Below, piece by piece: positions 1-10,398 of a stretch of DNA of 64,000 nt. Made by a program: the position numbers and the translations under genes. Under the pieces are notes generated by a model that saw nothing but the letters and a program-made list of their open reading frames with translations, was not told the DNA's origin and searched no databases. The stretch's first letter is position 1. Each line of letters begins with the position of its first letter. Origin of the DNA: Megaustenia siamemsis (lineage: Eukaryota > Mollusca > Gastropoda > Stylommatophora > Ariophantidae); assembly GCA_032433765.1 (NCBI GenBank), contig JAVIAB010000092.1:104569779-104633778 (forward strand), read 5' to 3'.

Positions 1-56
1 CTGAAATTCTACAAAACAGATCAACAGATAATAACATTGTTTGAGCCGAAAGAAAT

Positions 57-245
57 ATGAAGGGAACACTTGAAATATATTGTAAAATTTTGGAAACCTT
101 AAAAAAATTAAAATAGTGGGAAAAGATAGCAGACAGCTCAAAAGAATGGTTTGGTACGAAGTCCGAAACAGAATCGATAAGCAATCTTGGAGATAAAATG
201 TTGTGGACAGAAGGATCGCCTACGCCTGGAGGATCGATGGTGATG
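57..245 (+). mobile_element. Family B LINE 3' end (degenerate)
   Basis: This segment aligns by eye with the 3' ends at 14420-14690, 27062-27277 and 54914-55142. Shared landmarks are a gaacaactggaatatat-like start, cagacagctcaaaagaatgg and the closing gatcgcctacgcc block. The coding strand would encode the basic C-terminal tail of an endonuclease-reverse transcriptase. It is the most diverged B copy in the window and has lost the clean (TGA)n tail. No TSD was found. Confidence 0.65.
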
Positions 246-600
246 AAAGGCGTTTTGATGTTTTCTTCATGTTGTTCCTTGGTGTTAATCTAGAGAAACC
301 GGAGCATGTCATTTACTATAAATAAATAATCACGATGAGCACGCGATTATCCTGCACCTGGGCATTCAGGAGGGAAAAAACATAAAACAGAGAGCTAAGT
401 AATGAATTAACAGAACAAGAAATGTCAACAAACAAAGGGTACATACATTTGTACAAGTTTCAGATAATAAGCAAGTATGTTTATTTTTAGTACTTGAATA
501 CCGCATGAGTAACCTCTAACCTCTACTGAGATGAAATATGTTAGACAAATGACAGGAAACAATCTGAGAGATAAGATCAAAATGAAGAACTGAGAAAAAA
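246..600. other. Unassigned AT-rich stretch
   Basis: No open frame of note, tRNA-like box or match to another part of the window was seen here. Confidence 0.5.
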
Positions 601-896
601 AAAGCTAGGAATAACCCCCGTCATAGAATATATAAAGAAACAACAGAAAAAATGGTTTGACCACGAGATGAGATAAAGCAGAATTCAAAACACAACACAA
701 CGAGCCTTCAATAAACGTTGTGAGAACACAGGGCCCAAGGACAGAAAACCAAAAAGATGGATTGACGGAATATTAGAAGCACTAGGAAACATAAAAGCAG
801 CAGAGGCGAAAAGAAGAGAAAAATACAACAAATTAGATCTCCCATCGACTCTGAAAAGCAAATAAGGAAGGAAAGAAGAAAACGAATGTCGCGTTG
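601..896 (+). pseudogene. LINE reverse transcriptase C-terminus remnant
   Basis: The plus strand reads KKWFDHEMR, then PKRWIDGILEALG, then a Lys/Arg-rich tail. The RPKRWIDGI-like motif is typical of the extreme C-terminus of APE-type LINE reverse transcriptases. Stops interrupt the frame. The family A fragment at 907-1180 was inserted immediately downstream with a TSD, so this remnant is the older element. The exact LINE clade cannot be assigned; it could be related to family G (44490-47060). Confidence 0.5.
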
Positions 897-906
897 TCAT
901 ATAAAC

Positions 907-1180
907 CATTGACCTGAACTACTAAACACAATTAGAGCAAGACAAATACAATTTCTTGGTCATGTTAAAAGACACAACCGTCTAATAAAAGTAATATTAG
1001 AAGGGAAAATACAAGGTAAAAGAGGCAGAGGCAGACCAAGACTAACATGGACGAGTAACATCAAAGGATGGACAAGTCAGCCTATGGCAATCTGCACCAT
1101 CAAAGCAAGAGACAGCGTGGAATGGCGCTCCATGGTAGCCAACCTTCGATGCGAAGACGGCACTCAATGAAGATGATGAC
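907..1180 (+). mobile_element. Family A LINE, short 5'-truncated copy (A1)
   Basis: This copy encodes the end of the family A reverse transcriptase (LGHVKRH, then GKRGRGRPRLTW, then the closing RSMVANLRCEDGTQ). It ends with a short TGA-rich tail. A perfect 10-bp TSD, tcatataaac, flanks it at 897-906 and 1181-1190, so both ends are defined. Nine bases of filler precede the first recognisable LINE base. It matches the 3' ends at 8721, 18409, 36250 and 48500. It is a dead 5'-truncated insertion. Confidence 0.85.
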
Positions 1181-1190
1181 TCATATAAAC

Positions 1191-1699
1191 AAACAAATCA
1201 AGAATAAAGAGACAGGAAGCAATACAAAGGAGATACCGAAAGTTTAACTTAGCCATAGCAGAAAGAAAACAACGTGGATCTTATAAAACTCTGTTAACAG
1301 GAAGTTGTAGAAAACACTTGTTCTCCAACGCCAGCGGTCATTGCACGTTAGAATAATCATCTAAAGGTAATGAATGATATGCATGTCCGTCCTGCATTGT
1401 CCATACTCTTACCTCATTAAAGCATTCCTTCTCATTCCAAAACATTAACTTAGCTGTGTGCTCATCTTCGCGTTAATTATCTTCTCGCATGTAAAGAGAT
1501 ATATATCTTCTCTTTTTTTATTTGCTGAATTTGTCTGTCCTGGCAGTTTTGAATAGGCCATGTTTTATTTCCCTTTCGTGTCTTACATCAGCATACTTTT
1601 TTTTTCTAAATTACTTGTCCAACATCTTTGGAATTGTTCCCAATCTCAACGATTACAAACATAAACTGTCTATAATCGATTTACTCCGGTATTATGCAA
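1191..1699. other. Unassigned stretch
   Basis: The first 100 bases have a Lys/Arg-rich plus-strand reading that could be more LINE tail. The rest shows nothing recognisable. Confidence 0.4.
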
Positions 1700-1799
1700 T
1701 TATATTATATTATATTATATTATATTATATTATATTATATTATATTATATTATATTATATTATATTATATTATATTATATTATATTATATTATATTATG
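1700..1799. repeat. (ATATT)n microsatellite, left block
   Basis: A pure pentanucleotide array of about 20 units. The same array resumes at about 2167 after the SINE, so the tRNA-like module and SINE lie inside what was one tract. Confidence 0.95.
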
Positions 1800-1877
1800 G
1801 GTGTCCGGTTAGCGCAATCGATAGGCGGTTGGCTTACCACGGCAACAGCCGGGGTTCGTAATCCTGGCGAGGACACC
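1800..1877 (+). mobile_element. tRNA-like module upstream of SINE S1
   Basis: The segment starts ggtgtcc and ends ggacacc, a perfect 7-bp acceptor stem. It has an A-box-like ggttagcgcaatcgatagg and a B-box-like ggggttcgtaatcc. The T stem (gccggg/cctggc) pairs with one G-U, but the T loop is long and the anticodon arm folds poorly (4-bp stem, large loop). It is therefore a tRNA-derived module or tRNA pseudogene rather than a working tRNA. It sits directly ahead of the SINE head at 1909, separated by a linker with an actaatt/aattagt hairpin. No other SINE in the window has this extra module. Confidence 0.65.
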
Positions 1878-1908
1878 TGGGTTTTACTAATTCCCTAAAA
1901 ATTAGTAG

Positions 1909-2166
1909 GAGCCGCGATAGCTCAGTGGTTAGTGAACTGGACTACTACGGACAAGGGGTAGGGTTCGATCCCAACCGACGGCTCCGGGTTCACCCAGCCT
2001 TAAATGGGTACCGGACTTTTTCTGGGAAAGTAAAAGCAGCACGGGCGTAATACCGACCACATTACCCCAAAAATCATGTGCTGAAGGTCTGTAAAATATA
2101 GGGTCACTAACACCATATTTCCCTATACGCCACTTGGCGTGACGGGGGGTACTTTACTTTTTTTTT
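1909..2166 (+). mobile_element. tRNA-derived SINE (S1)
   Basis: The tRNA-like head has an A box (tagctcagtggttagtg) and a B box (gggttcgatccc), and its ends gagccg/cggctc pair. The conserved body contains cccagccttaaatgggtacc, then cgggcgtaataccgacca, then cttggcgtgacgggg, and it ends ctttact followed by a T-run. The T-run resembles a Pol III terminator rather than a poly(A) tail. It lies inside an (ATATT)n tract, which hides any TSD. Five further close copies (S2-S6) and one divergent relative (S7) are in the window. Confidence 0.9.
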
Positions 2167-2300
2167 ATATTATATTATATTATATTATATTATATTATAT
2201 TATATTATATTATATTATATTATATTATATTATATTATATTATATTATATTATATTGTTATGTTATGCTATTTTATATTATGTTATATTATATTATATTC
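2167..2300. repeat. (ATATT)n microsatellite, right block
   Basis: Continuation of the pentanucleotide array after SINE S1, becoming irregular near its right end (ttatgttatgctatttt). Confidence 0.92.
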
Positions 2301-2862
2301 TGATTTTATTTTACTACATGCTATAAGTTATATATCTTTCCACTTCAGGGTCTGTGTGGTTGTCGTCACGGGCAGCACGATCTTCATCCGGCTCCGAATG
2401 CAAGTAGACATCGTGGTCAGTGTGTCTGTCTGAAGACACTGTGAGGCAGCAAACGAAGTCAGACCTCCATTTTGATGAAACATTCGAACCGACCGCAGTC
2501 AACCTGATAGCACATTTTGAGTCGAACACAGATTACACATCCTATCCCAGGACAAAACGTGGTCCTTCCACCGTATCACTTCAATCAACGGTCGTCGCCT
2601 TCAGCACACATTTCCGGGCGCTGGCTCTAGAACAATGGTAACTTCTTGGTCAGGTAAATGCGATCGAACCACTGTGGTCTCCGGAAACCAAAATCCAAGC
2701 CAGAAAGAACCACTTGAAAACAGCAGCAAAAACGCCATCATTTCTAAACCTATTTGACTAGGTGGTTGCCATGGCCCGCTGCACTAAGCGGAAGTTATAT
2801 CTTTACAGTACCGATACTTATCACTTATATTGTTGACTTCTTACTAAACCACTGTCTTAGTC
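2301..2862. other. Unassigned stretch
   Basis: A 73-codon plus-strand frame (2420-2641) and its antisense shadow are open, but I recognise no domain and no repeat of it elsewhere in the window. I do not call it a gene. Confidence 0.4.
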
Positions 2863-3915
2863 TTAACTCTTTCCGTACGTTTCGACGCACCATGCGCCGT
2901 GCCGATTTCGGTCATGTACGTTTAGCCGCACAGTGCGTCACTTTCAATTTAATTAGTGTCATCATCATCAAGAGCCGTCTCCGCAACGAAGGTTGGCTAC
3001 CATGGATCGCCGTTCCACTCTATTTCTTGATTTGATGGTGCAGGTTGTCATAGATTGACTTGTCCATCCTTTGATGTTACTCGTCCATTATAGTCTTGGT
3101 CTGCCTCTGCCTCTTTTACCTTGTATTTTCCCTTCCAATATTACTTTTAGTTGGCTGTTGTGTCTTTTAACGTGCCCAAAAAATTGCATTTGTCTTGTCT
3201 TAATTGTATTAAGTAGTTCTCTTTTTATTTTAGTTGTTTTTAAACTTTATCGTTTGTTTTCTTTTCTTTCCATCCAATTCTACCTATTCTTCTATAAATC
3301 CACATTTTAAAAGCTTCAATTTTCTTTCTAAACCAATGTTTCCTATAATGGTCTTATATTTACCTTTTCCTACTTTAGCGTTCATGTCACCCATTACGAT
3401 CAATGTGTCTGATGATTTCACTTGCATTATAATTGTATTTAGATCTTCATAGTATGCTTCTATTTGTTCATCTGTGTAGTCTTGAGTAGATGCGTATGTC
3501 TGTATTATTGCTATGTCATATGGTTTTGCCTTCATTCTTACTAGTATAATCCTATCATTGTATGTCCAGTGGGTAGTTATATATTTGTGTAGCTCCCGTT
3601 TTATTAGTATGCATAATCTTCTTTGATGTTCTGTGGGTGTTACCTGAATATATAAATATATATTTATTTTCTTGCATGTAGTATTTAATGTATAATTAGT
3701 GTAAACTCACCAAACCATATTCTTTTTATATAGCTTGTATCATCTTAGAATTGGTGAAATATAATTACTTCATTAATTATGTAAATATTCATATATAATT
3801 TGTTAAGTGTTATATAAATATAAGCGTGTAGATTAATATCTAAGAACATGAAAAATGTTGTCCCTGAAATCTCTACCGCTAAATTGATAAAAGGCTTCCG
3901 CGTAGAAATAGTTCA
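2863..3915 (+). mobile_element. piggyBac-like MITE, copy 1, split by a LINE
   Basis: The left end ttaactctttccgtacgtttcg and the following GC-rich block match the clean copy at 39134-39446. The sequence stops at 2959 and resumes at 3693 after a LINE insertion. The right end is decayed (cttccgcgtagaaatagttcaa, against cttccgtacttaaagagttaa in the clean copy). TTAA at the termini and a CTCTTT-type inverted repeat fit the piggyBac superfamily, which targets TTAA. There is no coding capacity, so it is non-autonomous. Assignment is by terminal motif only. Confidence 0.7.
2960..3692 (-). mobile_element. Family A LINE, internally deleted (A2)
   Basis: On the minus strand an endonuclease segment (MKAKPYDIAIIQTY, then LIVMGDMNAKVG with the catalytic-type Asp/Asn) runs directly into the reverse-transcriptase C-terminus (CGFIEE, equivalent to MWIYRRIG in other copies). 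The junction is near 3325-3335. The central reverse transcriptase is missing. The element then continues through the family 3' end to catcatcatc. A 10-bp TSD, taattagtgt, is present at 2950-2959 and 3693-3702, proving insertion as one unit into the MITE. Confidence 0.88.
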
Positions 3916-4023
3916 ACAGACTTGTTCCTTTTATCGTTGCCAGTATCTCTCTTCCTCTATTAATCTGTGCTGTGGCACAATATATTTTAGACTTCACCTG
4001 TCATAACACAACCAAAAATAAGG

Positions 4024-4074
<51 letters not shown>

Positions 4075-4912
4075 ATATATATCGAAGAATGTGTGATATA
4101 TGCCTATAAAATAATTCTCATAAAATAATGTATACAAATAAAATAAGAATCAATTTTGACCTGGAAGTGCTAACACCTCAAGCCGACTATTTATTTGTTG
4201 TTGATGTGAAGTGAAGCTGGCATTGGAACTCAGCAAACAATATAACTTCAATAGAAACAAGAAAATACTGTGATGTTACACGTTACCTCTTATCCATTGA
4301 ATCCAAGTCTGAAGACGAAGGCAGTGTTGTACTATTCATGAGAACGATGTCATTAGCTTCTACAGCGTAGTCCATGTTGGTTGGAGATTATAGTAGCGTC
4401 TTGCAGCTGGGTTGTGTGGATACAATGGATGAAGTTAGTCTGCGGCCTGTCAAGAGAATGAGAGTTGTGATAACCATAAAACGATGAATTGATCTTCTTA
4501 TTCGTGTTCTCTTAGTGTTCATCATGTCTTCTAAAATGACAATTCTTCCCATATTGTTCCGTCCGAGACCACCGTCGAATAAAGAGGTTCCCTCCAATGA
4601 TTAAATCATAAAGGTAATATGTTATTAGTGCATATATTTCAAAAGTGTCAACGGCACATGTGCAAAATTGGCAATGTGGTCAGTAATACATCAGATCGAC
4701 CTAATCATCTGAAAAATATGTGATATCCATTAACTGGGGTTGAGTGAATCCTGAAAGTGTGTCTGTCCGAAAATAATTTATCATATCTCAGAAAATACAT
4801 CGAACGCTTCTTATCTGTATCTAACGCGTTACCCACACAACAACCGTAAACTCCATCCATCCCATGGTATAATAAATTTGACTTGCATTATTATATTATT
4901 ATGTATTTATCT

Positions 4913-4969
<57 letters not shown>
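3916..4969. other. Unassigned stretch with two (AT)n arrays
   Basis: It holds (AT)n at about 4025-4082 and about 4916-4968. The rest contains no recognisable coding or repeat sequence. Confidence 0.5.
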
Positions 4970-5290
4970 CTTCATGAGGGAATTTTCTATCAGTGAAAGA
5001 AACGGAAATTGTGGCTGCGGATCGTAGCACATGGAGAGCAGAAATAAAAAATATGGCACAGCAACTTTCGAGACAGTCCTTATATCAAGAGAAAAGAGAC
5101 AAGGCCAGGTACCGGAAATACACCTTGCTCGTTCTGTGGATAGATCTGTCTGTTCAGGATTGGCAAATTCAGCCACAAGAAAAAATGCTCAGTATAGCAG
5201 CATTCAGTATGAGACACTAATGCTTCACCGAAGTACTGACTTATCATGATTGTTTGCTACCAACCGTCTGCCAAGAAGCCAAAGGCCATA
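4970..5290 (+). pseudogene. Family C LINE C-terminal zinc-finger region (C1)
   Basis: The plus strand reads VAADRSTWRAEIKNMAQQL, then a Lys/Arg-rich helix, then a decayed C2H2-like segment (SVCSGLANSATRKNAQ). The pattern AxDRxxWR, basic helix, CxxC, H is a known C-terminal signature of one group of invertebrate LINE reverse transcriptases. Related segments are at 8404-8600 and 30030-30420. A microsatellite lies directly upstream. It is broken by frameshifts and is not a host zinc-finger gene. Confidence 0.6.
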
Positions 5291-5616
5291 TATATAATAT
5301 ATGAATTATAATGTCATATGAGGAGGGGGATCTCAGTGCCTACGGACATATTCGGAGTGCATTGATGATGACCCGCAAATAACTCAATAACTGAATGAAG
5401 TAGCTATTGTAAAATACCACCTGCTATCAGTAATATTCATTTAGGCGTCAAATCTCATCGCATTGATGTATCAATATATGGCCAGGGAGGACACAGAAAA
5501 TGCAGAAGCAGAGGTTAACATTACAAGTAACTATTTTACTATCTGAAGTGTAGTTATTGGGAAATTCTTCCAGTCAAAATATTTCTTCAAAGCATTTTAT
5601 TTTATGAGCATCTTTA
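5291..5616. other. Unassigned stretch
   Basis: No feature seen. The last eleven bases belong to the left TSD region of the next element. Confidence 0.4.
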
Positions 5617-5627
5617 CTTGTAATATT

Positions 5628-7505
5628 CTATCTATCTATTGACCTTTTGAGCCGGTACCGGCTCATAGAGCGTAGACCAAGATACCCCTTAACTTATCTG
5701 AATTTTTGTTCTAGCAGTTTTCAATTCTTTAAAAGATATGTTATCAAATCTCGCCATTTGTCCCTGTTCTGTGCAAGCAGCTTTATCTCATTGAGGGAGC
5801 AGATTCCTGCTGCTCTTGCCTCTCTCATCAATGTTCTTCTCAGTGTCTCTCTGGGTTTTCCTCTATTTCTCTTACCTGTTGTTTCCCACATGCGGGCTTG
5901 ATTTGCTATTCGGTTATTATCTCTTCTCATCACATGTCCAACATATGACCATCGTCTTTTCTTTATTACTGAAAATATTAGTGGTTGATTGGCGATTTCT
6001 CTAATTTCCTGGTTTGTTTTGAATTCGTTCCACGCTATACCAAGTATTTTCCTTAGACATTTATTTTCGAATGCGTTCAACTTTGTTTTTATATCTTTTG
6101 TTGTTTTCCAGCTTTCACACGCATACGTAATGGTTGATAGTACATTTGACTTGAATAGTCTAAGTTTTGTGTTTCTGGTGATGAGTTTTGATTTCAACAA
6201 CTTTTCAAGGCTTCTGAAAGACATTGCTGCTTTAGCTATTCTGATTCTAATTTCTTTGCTTGTATCCCCTTCTCGATCAATGTGACTTCCAAGATAGATA
6301 AAGTGATCGATCTTTTCCACTGGTTTGTTTTCCATATTTAGTCGTCTGTTAGAATTAAGCTTTTCATGACTTTAGTCTTTTCATGATTGATGTCAAGCCC
6401 AATTTTGCCGGCTATTGATGATAGTTCATTTGTGTTTTCCTTCATCGTTTTTATCTGACTGCTGATGAGAACTATGTCATCAGCAAAGTCGAGGTCCTCC
6501 AAATGGTCTCCTTGTATCCATTCGATGCCTTTATAACCAGTGCAGCCTTTCTTCATTATGAAGTCCATAACAATTTCAAATAGCAAGGGCGATAAAATAC
6601 ATCCTTGTTTAACCCCAGTTTCTATTGGGAAACATTAGCTCAGTCCTTCCTCTGTTCGAACTGCACATGTGCAACCATCATACATGTCTTTAAAAATATT
6701 TATGATTTTGATGGTAAGCCATATTGCTTCAGAATTTTTCACAAATAATCTCGATGAATACTGTCAAATGCTTTTTTGAAGTCGATGAAGTTAAGTATAA
6801 AATGTTTTTGCTTTTCAATGCCTTCCTCCAATATAAGTCGTAGAGTAAAAATGTGGTCAAGGCAGCTTCTCCCTTTTCTAAACCTAGCCTGCTCATCATG
6901 CATTACCACGCATTATTATATCTATTGAATCCTTTATTCTATTTAGGATGATTTTGCAGAATAACTTTGAGACAACTGACAAAAGTGTCACGCCTCACCA
7001 GTTGTTACAATATCTAAGATTGCCCTTTTTTTTAATCGTAACAATGATTCCTTTTTTCCATTTGTGAGGCGTCTTCACTGCTTTCCAAATGATGTTGAAC
7101 ATTTTCTGGAGATGTATTAAAATATGGCTATCAATTGCCTTGAGGGTCTCAGCTGTTAACATATCCTTTCCAGCAGCCTTGTTATTGGTCATATGCTTTA
7201 AGGTGGTTTCTATTTCGATCAAGGTGAAGTCATCTAAATGTACATCTAATTCTGCTGATGGTGTTTCAGCTTCAAAATCTATTAAACTTTGTGGTAGTGG
7301 ACGGTTAAGAATTTCTTTGAAGTGTTCCGCCCAACGGGATTTTATGTCTGAGCTTGTTGTTAGCATTAATCTAGATTTGTCTAGAATTGGTGTTCCACTG
7401 GATGTATAGGTGTTTATCAGCATCTTTTGTACATTATAGAGAGTTCTGCTGTCTCCTGTAATTGCAGCTGTCTCTGCTTTCTCTGCCAAATTGTCTATAT
7501 AAGCT
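5628..7505 (-). mobile_element. Family D LINE, 5'-truncated (D1)
   Basis: Minus-strand reading gives, in order: RT fingers region (7489-6995), FADD catalytic box as DLDFADDIVLISS (about 6510), thumb/connection (FIYLGSHIDREG, then LRLFKSNVLSTITYACESW) and the C-terminus (RRWSYVGHVMRRD, then RNRGKPRETLRRTLMREARAAG, then AQNRDKWRDL). The 3' tail is (GATA)n on the coding strand. A perfect 11-bp TSD, cttgtaatatt, flanks it at 5617-5627 and 7506-7516. Frameshifts and stops break the frame, especially between 6590 and 6995. It is an APE-type LINE; the endonuclease was lost by 5' truncation. Confidence 0.88.
5721..6586 (-). pseudogene. Reverse transcriptase C-terminal half of D1
   Basis: Two abutting open frames, 6586-6338 (82 codons) and 6335-5721 (204 codons), cover the catalytic FADD motif, thumb, and basic C-terminal tail. 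The stop between them removes only a few residues. This is the longest preserved family D coding block. Relatives are at 22365-22745 and 58165-58750. It would have copied element RNA at a nicked target site. Degeneracy is inferred from the stop and from frame changes further 5'. Confidence 0.85.
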
Positions 7506-7516
7506 CTTGTAATATT

Positions 7517-7964
7517 ACCTGATTATTAATATTAATAATAATAATAACAATTATGCAGCCATTATTGACAGTCACTCCACAATGTATGCTCGAATGTATG
7601 CGTCAAACCGTGACATTTCTGTTTCAGTATTAATATAATTATAAACACACGCAATTAAACTTCGGCACTCGAATGACCAAAGTCCAACTTTTCGTTGTCA
7701 TTCGAACAACTTGTGTTTTAAAACGATTGTGTTCCCTCTGCTCAATAGTTGTTAGAACACGTAGCGAGCCGAAGTACATCACCATCCTCGTTTGACTCAT
7801 ATCTTTGTTAAGCAATGTAAAAGTCCCTTCTCGTATTTCTGTATTTTTGTTATTCCTTTGTTTAAAAGTCTACATGTAAGTGTTAACATAATTGTTATTA
7901 ATGACAGCAAGAACATATTTAAAACGGAAAAAAATAAATAAATATATGTATATATATATTTTTT
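7517..7964. other. Unassigned AT-rich stretch
   Basis: No feature seen beyond short ATT runs near 7530 and an A/T-rich end near 7950. Confidence 0.45.
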
Positions 7965-8660
7965 TTTTGGTTTCAATAAGCTGCTCTATTGTGGACTCAC
8001 AAAGGGTTACAACTCAGTAAATAGAGATGGGCTCTACCGGGTGTTAGAAAGCATAGGCTGCCCACCCAAATTACTTGTCCTTTCATGAAAACATGAATGC
8101 TAAAATCCACTTTGATGGGAGTTCATAGGAGAGTTTTAAAGTCAACAGCGGAGTGAAATAGGGATGTGTCCTCGCCCCCACCCTTTTGGTACAATGTTTG
8201 CTGCCCTTCTAAATTACGCCTTCGAAACAGCTCAGGAGATGTTTACATTCGCACAAGATCAGATGGCTCACTGTTCAACTTAGCACTACTATATAGTGAA
8301 CTAACACACGGGAAAAGACCGGCAAACCTAAACAACGATATAGAGAGATATCTGTAAATCATCTCTGAATGACTTCTCCATCTGCAAAAATGACTGGGAA
8401 CATATGGCAAGTGATCGCACATCATGGAGAGCATGTATAAGGAATGGTATAGCATCATTTGAGACTGTGCTAAGGCAAAACTTAGAAGAGACAAGACTCA
8501 TGAAAACGGATGGAAAACCCTGTGGAGCAGTGAGCCTGACTTGTTCATTCTGTGGCCATGTGTGTTTGTCAAACATTGGTAGAAATAGCAAGAGAGAAGC
8601 TTTTCGACAAAAACAATACCTAAAAAAAATGCACAACAGCCTCCACTGGACCGTCTGAGA
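7965..8660 (+). pseudogene. Family C LINE, internally collapsed (C2)
   Basis: Plus-strand readings give a palm-domain start (LTKGYNSVNRDGLYRVLES, equivalent to the usual LTKAFDTVNR), a degenerate GxKQGC segment near 8155, and then a jump to the C-terminal block ASDRTSWRACIRNGIASFE followed by CSFCGHVCLSNIG (CxxC zinc-finger start). The YADD region and most of the thumb are absent, so it is internally deleted as well as frame-broken. It ends in an (AT)n array shared with the next LINE. Confidence 0.68.
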
Positions 8661-8684
8661 CGACGAAAGGGGCCATACGTACAC

Positions 8685-8690
<6 letters not shown>

Positions 8691-8720
<30 letters not shown>
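8691..8720. repeat. (AT)n microsatellite
   Basis: The array directly abuts the 3' tail of LINE A3. A second (AT)n array abuts the other end of A3 at about 10372, so A3 appears to have landed in this tract. Confidence 0.93.
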
Positions 8721-8724
<4 letters not shown>

Positions 8725-10371
8725 TCATCATTGAGTGCCGTCTCCGCATCGAAGGTTGGCTACCATGGAGCGCCATTTCACTCTGGCTCTTGCTTTGATG
8801 GTGCAGATTGTGATAGGCTGACTTGTCCATCTTTTGATGTCACTCGTCCATGTTAATCTTGGTCTGCCTCTGCCTCTTTTACCTTGTATTTTCCCTTCCA
8901 ATATTACTTTTATTAGGCTGTTGTGTCTTTTAACATGGCCCAAAAATTTCATTTATCTGGCTCTAATTGTGTTCATTTTAGTTGTTTTAAAATTTCCTCG
9001 TTTGTTTTCTTTTCTTTCCATCCAATTCTACCTATTCTTCTATAAATCCACATTTCAAAGGCTTCAATTTTCTGTTCTGTTTTCTGGTCTAATGTCCATA
9101 TTTCTGCACCATACAGGAATATTGAGAAGATGTAACATTTTGTTATTCTTAGTTTTAGCCATGGAGTTATTTGTGTTGATGTTAGTATATTTTTCATGCC
9201 ATTGAAATTACTTTTTGCCATACCTATTCTTTTATTTATTTCAGTTGTACATTTTCCATCACTGGTTATAGTATGTCCCAGGCAGTTGTAGTTCTGAACT
9301 GTCTCTAGATGTATTCCTTCCACTTTAATATTTAATTGTAGGTCTTGAGAATTTTCATTCTTTATGATCATAGTTTTAGTCTTTTTGATATTAATATCTA
9401 GTCCATATTTTTTGCTTGTCATGTTTATTACATTAAGTAATTGTTGTAGATCTTTAGGATTTCTGCTAGTAGTACAGTATCATCAGCATATCTTATGTTA
9501 TTGATTATCTTCCCATTAATGTTTAGGCCTGGCATCTCAGTGATGTTTTTTAAAGATTTGCTAGTGTATAAATTGAACAAGCTTGGTGATAGGATGCATC
9601 CTTGTCTTACTCCTCTTTTTATATCAATGGATGTAGAGTTCTCCTTGTTATATTTTATTATTGCAGTTTGCTCCCAGTACAAATTACATATCAGTCGTAT
9701 GTCTGTGTCATCCAGATTTATATCTTTTAGGCAGTCTATAAGTTGATTATGGTGTATTCTATCAAATGTGTTGGTGTAGTCTATGAAGCAGGCATATATT
9801 GGTTTGTTTACTTCTATGTACTTTTCAACTTTTCAATCAATATCCTCATGCTGAATATGGTTTCTTTTGTCCCACTGTTTTTTTCTGAATCCGAATTGCT
9901 GTTCATCTAATTCATTATTAATTTTATTCCGAATCCTTCCTTGTATAACTTTTAGTAAACTTTTGGTTACCTGGCTCATTAGGCTTAATGTTCTAAAATC
10001 ACTGTATTCAACTGCACCATTCTTTTTAGGCAATGCAATGAAAGTTGATGTTTTTAGTTCATTTGATACGTATCCTTTATGGTATATGTCATTGCATATG
10101 TCTGTGATCACCTTTATGCCAAAATCTTCTAGTGCCTGTATCATATCTATCTGTATATTATCATGTACTGCTGCCTTTCCCTTTATCATTGTTTTTATAG
10201 CTTTTTCTGCCTCAGATTTTAGGATTTTATAGCTGGATATACATTTTATAAATGGTTTTTTGTCCCTTTCGTCATGAAATAATTCTGTTATGTATTCCTG
10301 CCTTCTATCGATTATATCTTTGTTGTATGTTAGCATTCTTCCCTCTTTGTTTGCAATACATCCGCTTCCTA
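8721..10371 (-). mobile_element. Family A LINE, 5'-truncated (A3)
   Basis: Read from high to low coordinates: RT N-terminal region (IIDRRQEYITELFHDERD, about 10320), FRTLSLMSQVTKSLLKV (about 9980), GVRQGCILSPSLFNLYTS (about 9600), YADD box as IRYADDTVLLAE (about 9490), thumb (VQNYNCLGHTI), then FEMWIYRRIGRIGWK and the basic C-terminus. The tail is (TGA)n. Coding is split over three frames (10336-9833, 9682-9428, 9422-8973). The 5' truncation falls at RGCIANK, a point still present inside copy A5 at about 31855. (AT)n on both sides masks the TSD. Confidence 0.9.
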
Positions 10372-10398
10372 TATATATATATATATATATATATATAA
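10372..10398. repeat. (AT)n microsatellite
   Basis: Pure AT array at the 5' truncation point of LINE A3, matching the array at its 3' end. Confidence 0.93.

Noticed and set aside
1800..1877. Functional tRNA gene
   Set aside because: Acceptor stem is good but the anticodon arm and T loop are abnormal and it is joined to a SINE.
8404..8658. C2H2 zinc-finger host gene
   Set aside because: The CxxC motif follows the DRxxWR block typical of a LINE C-terminus, and related decayed copies lie nearby.
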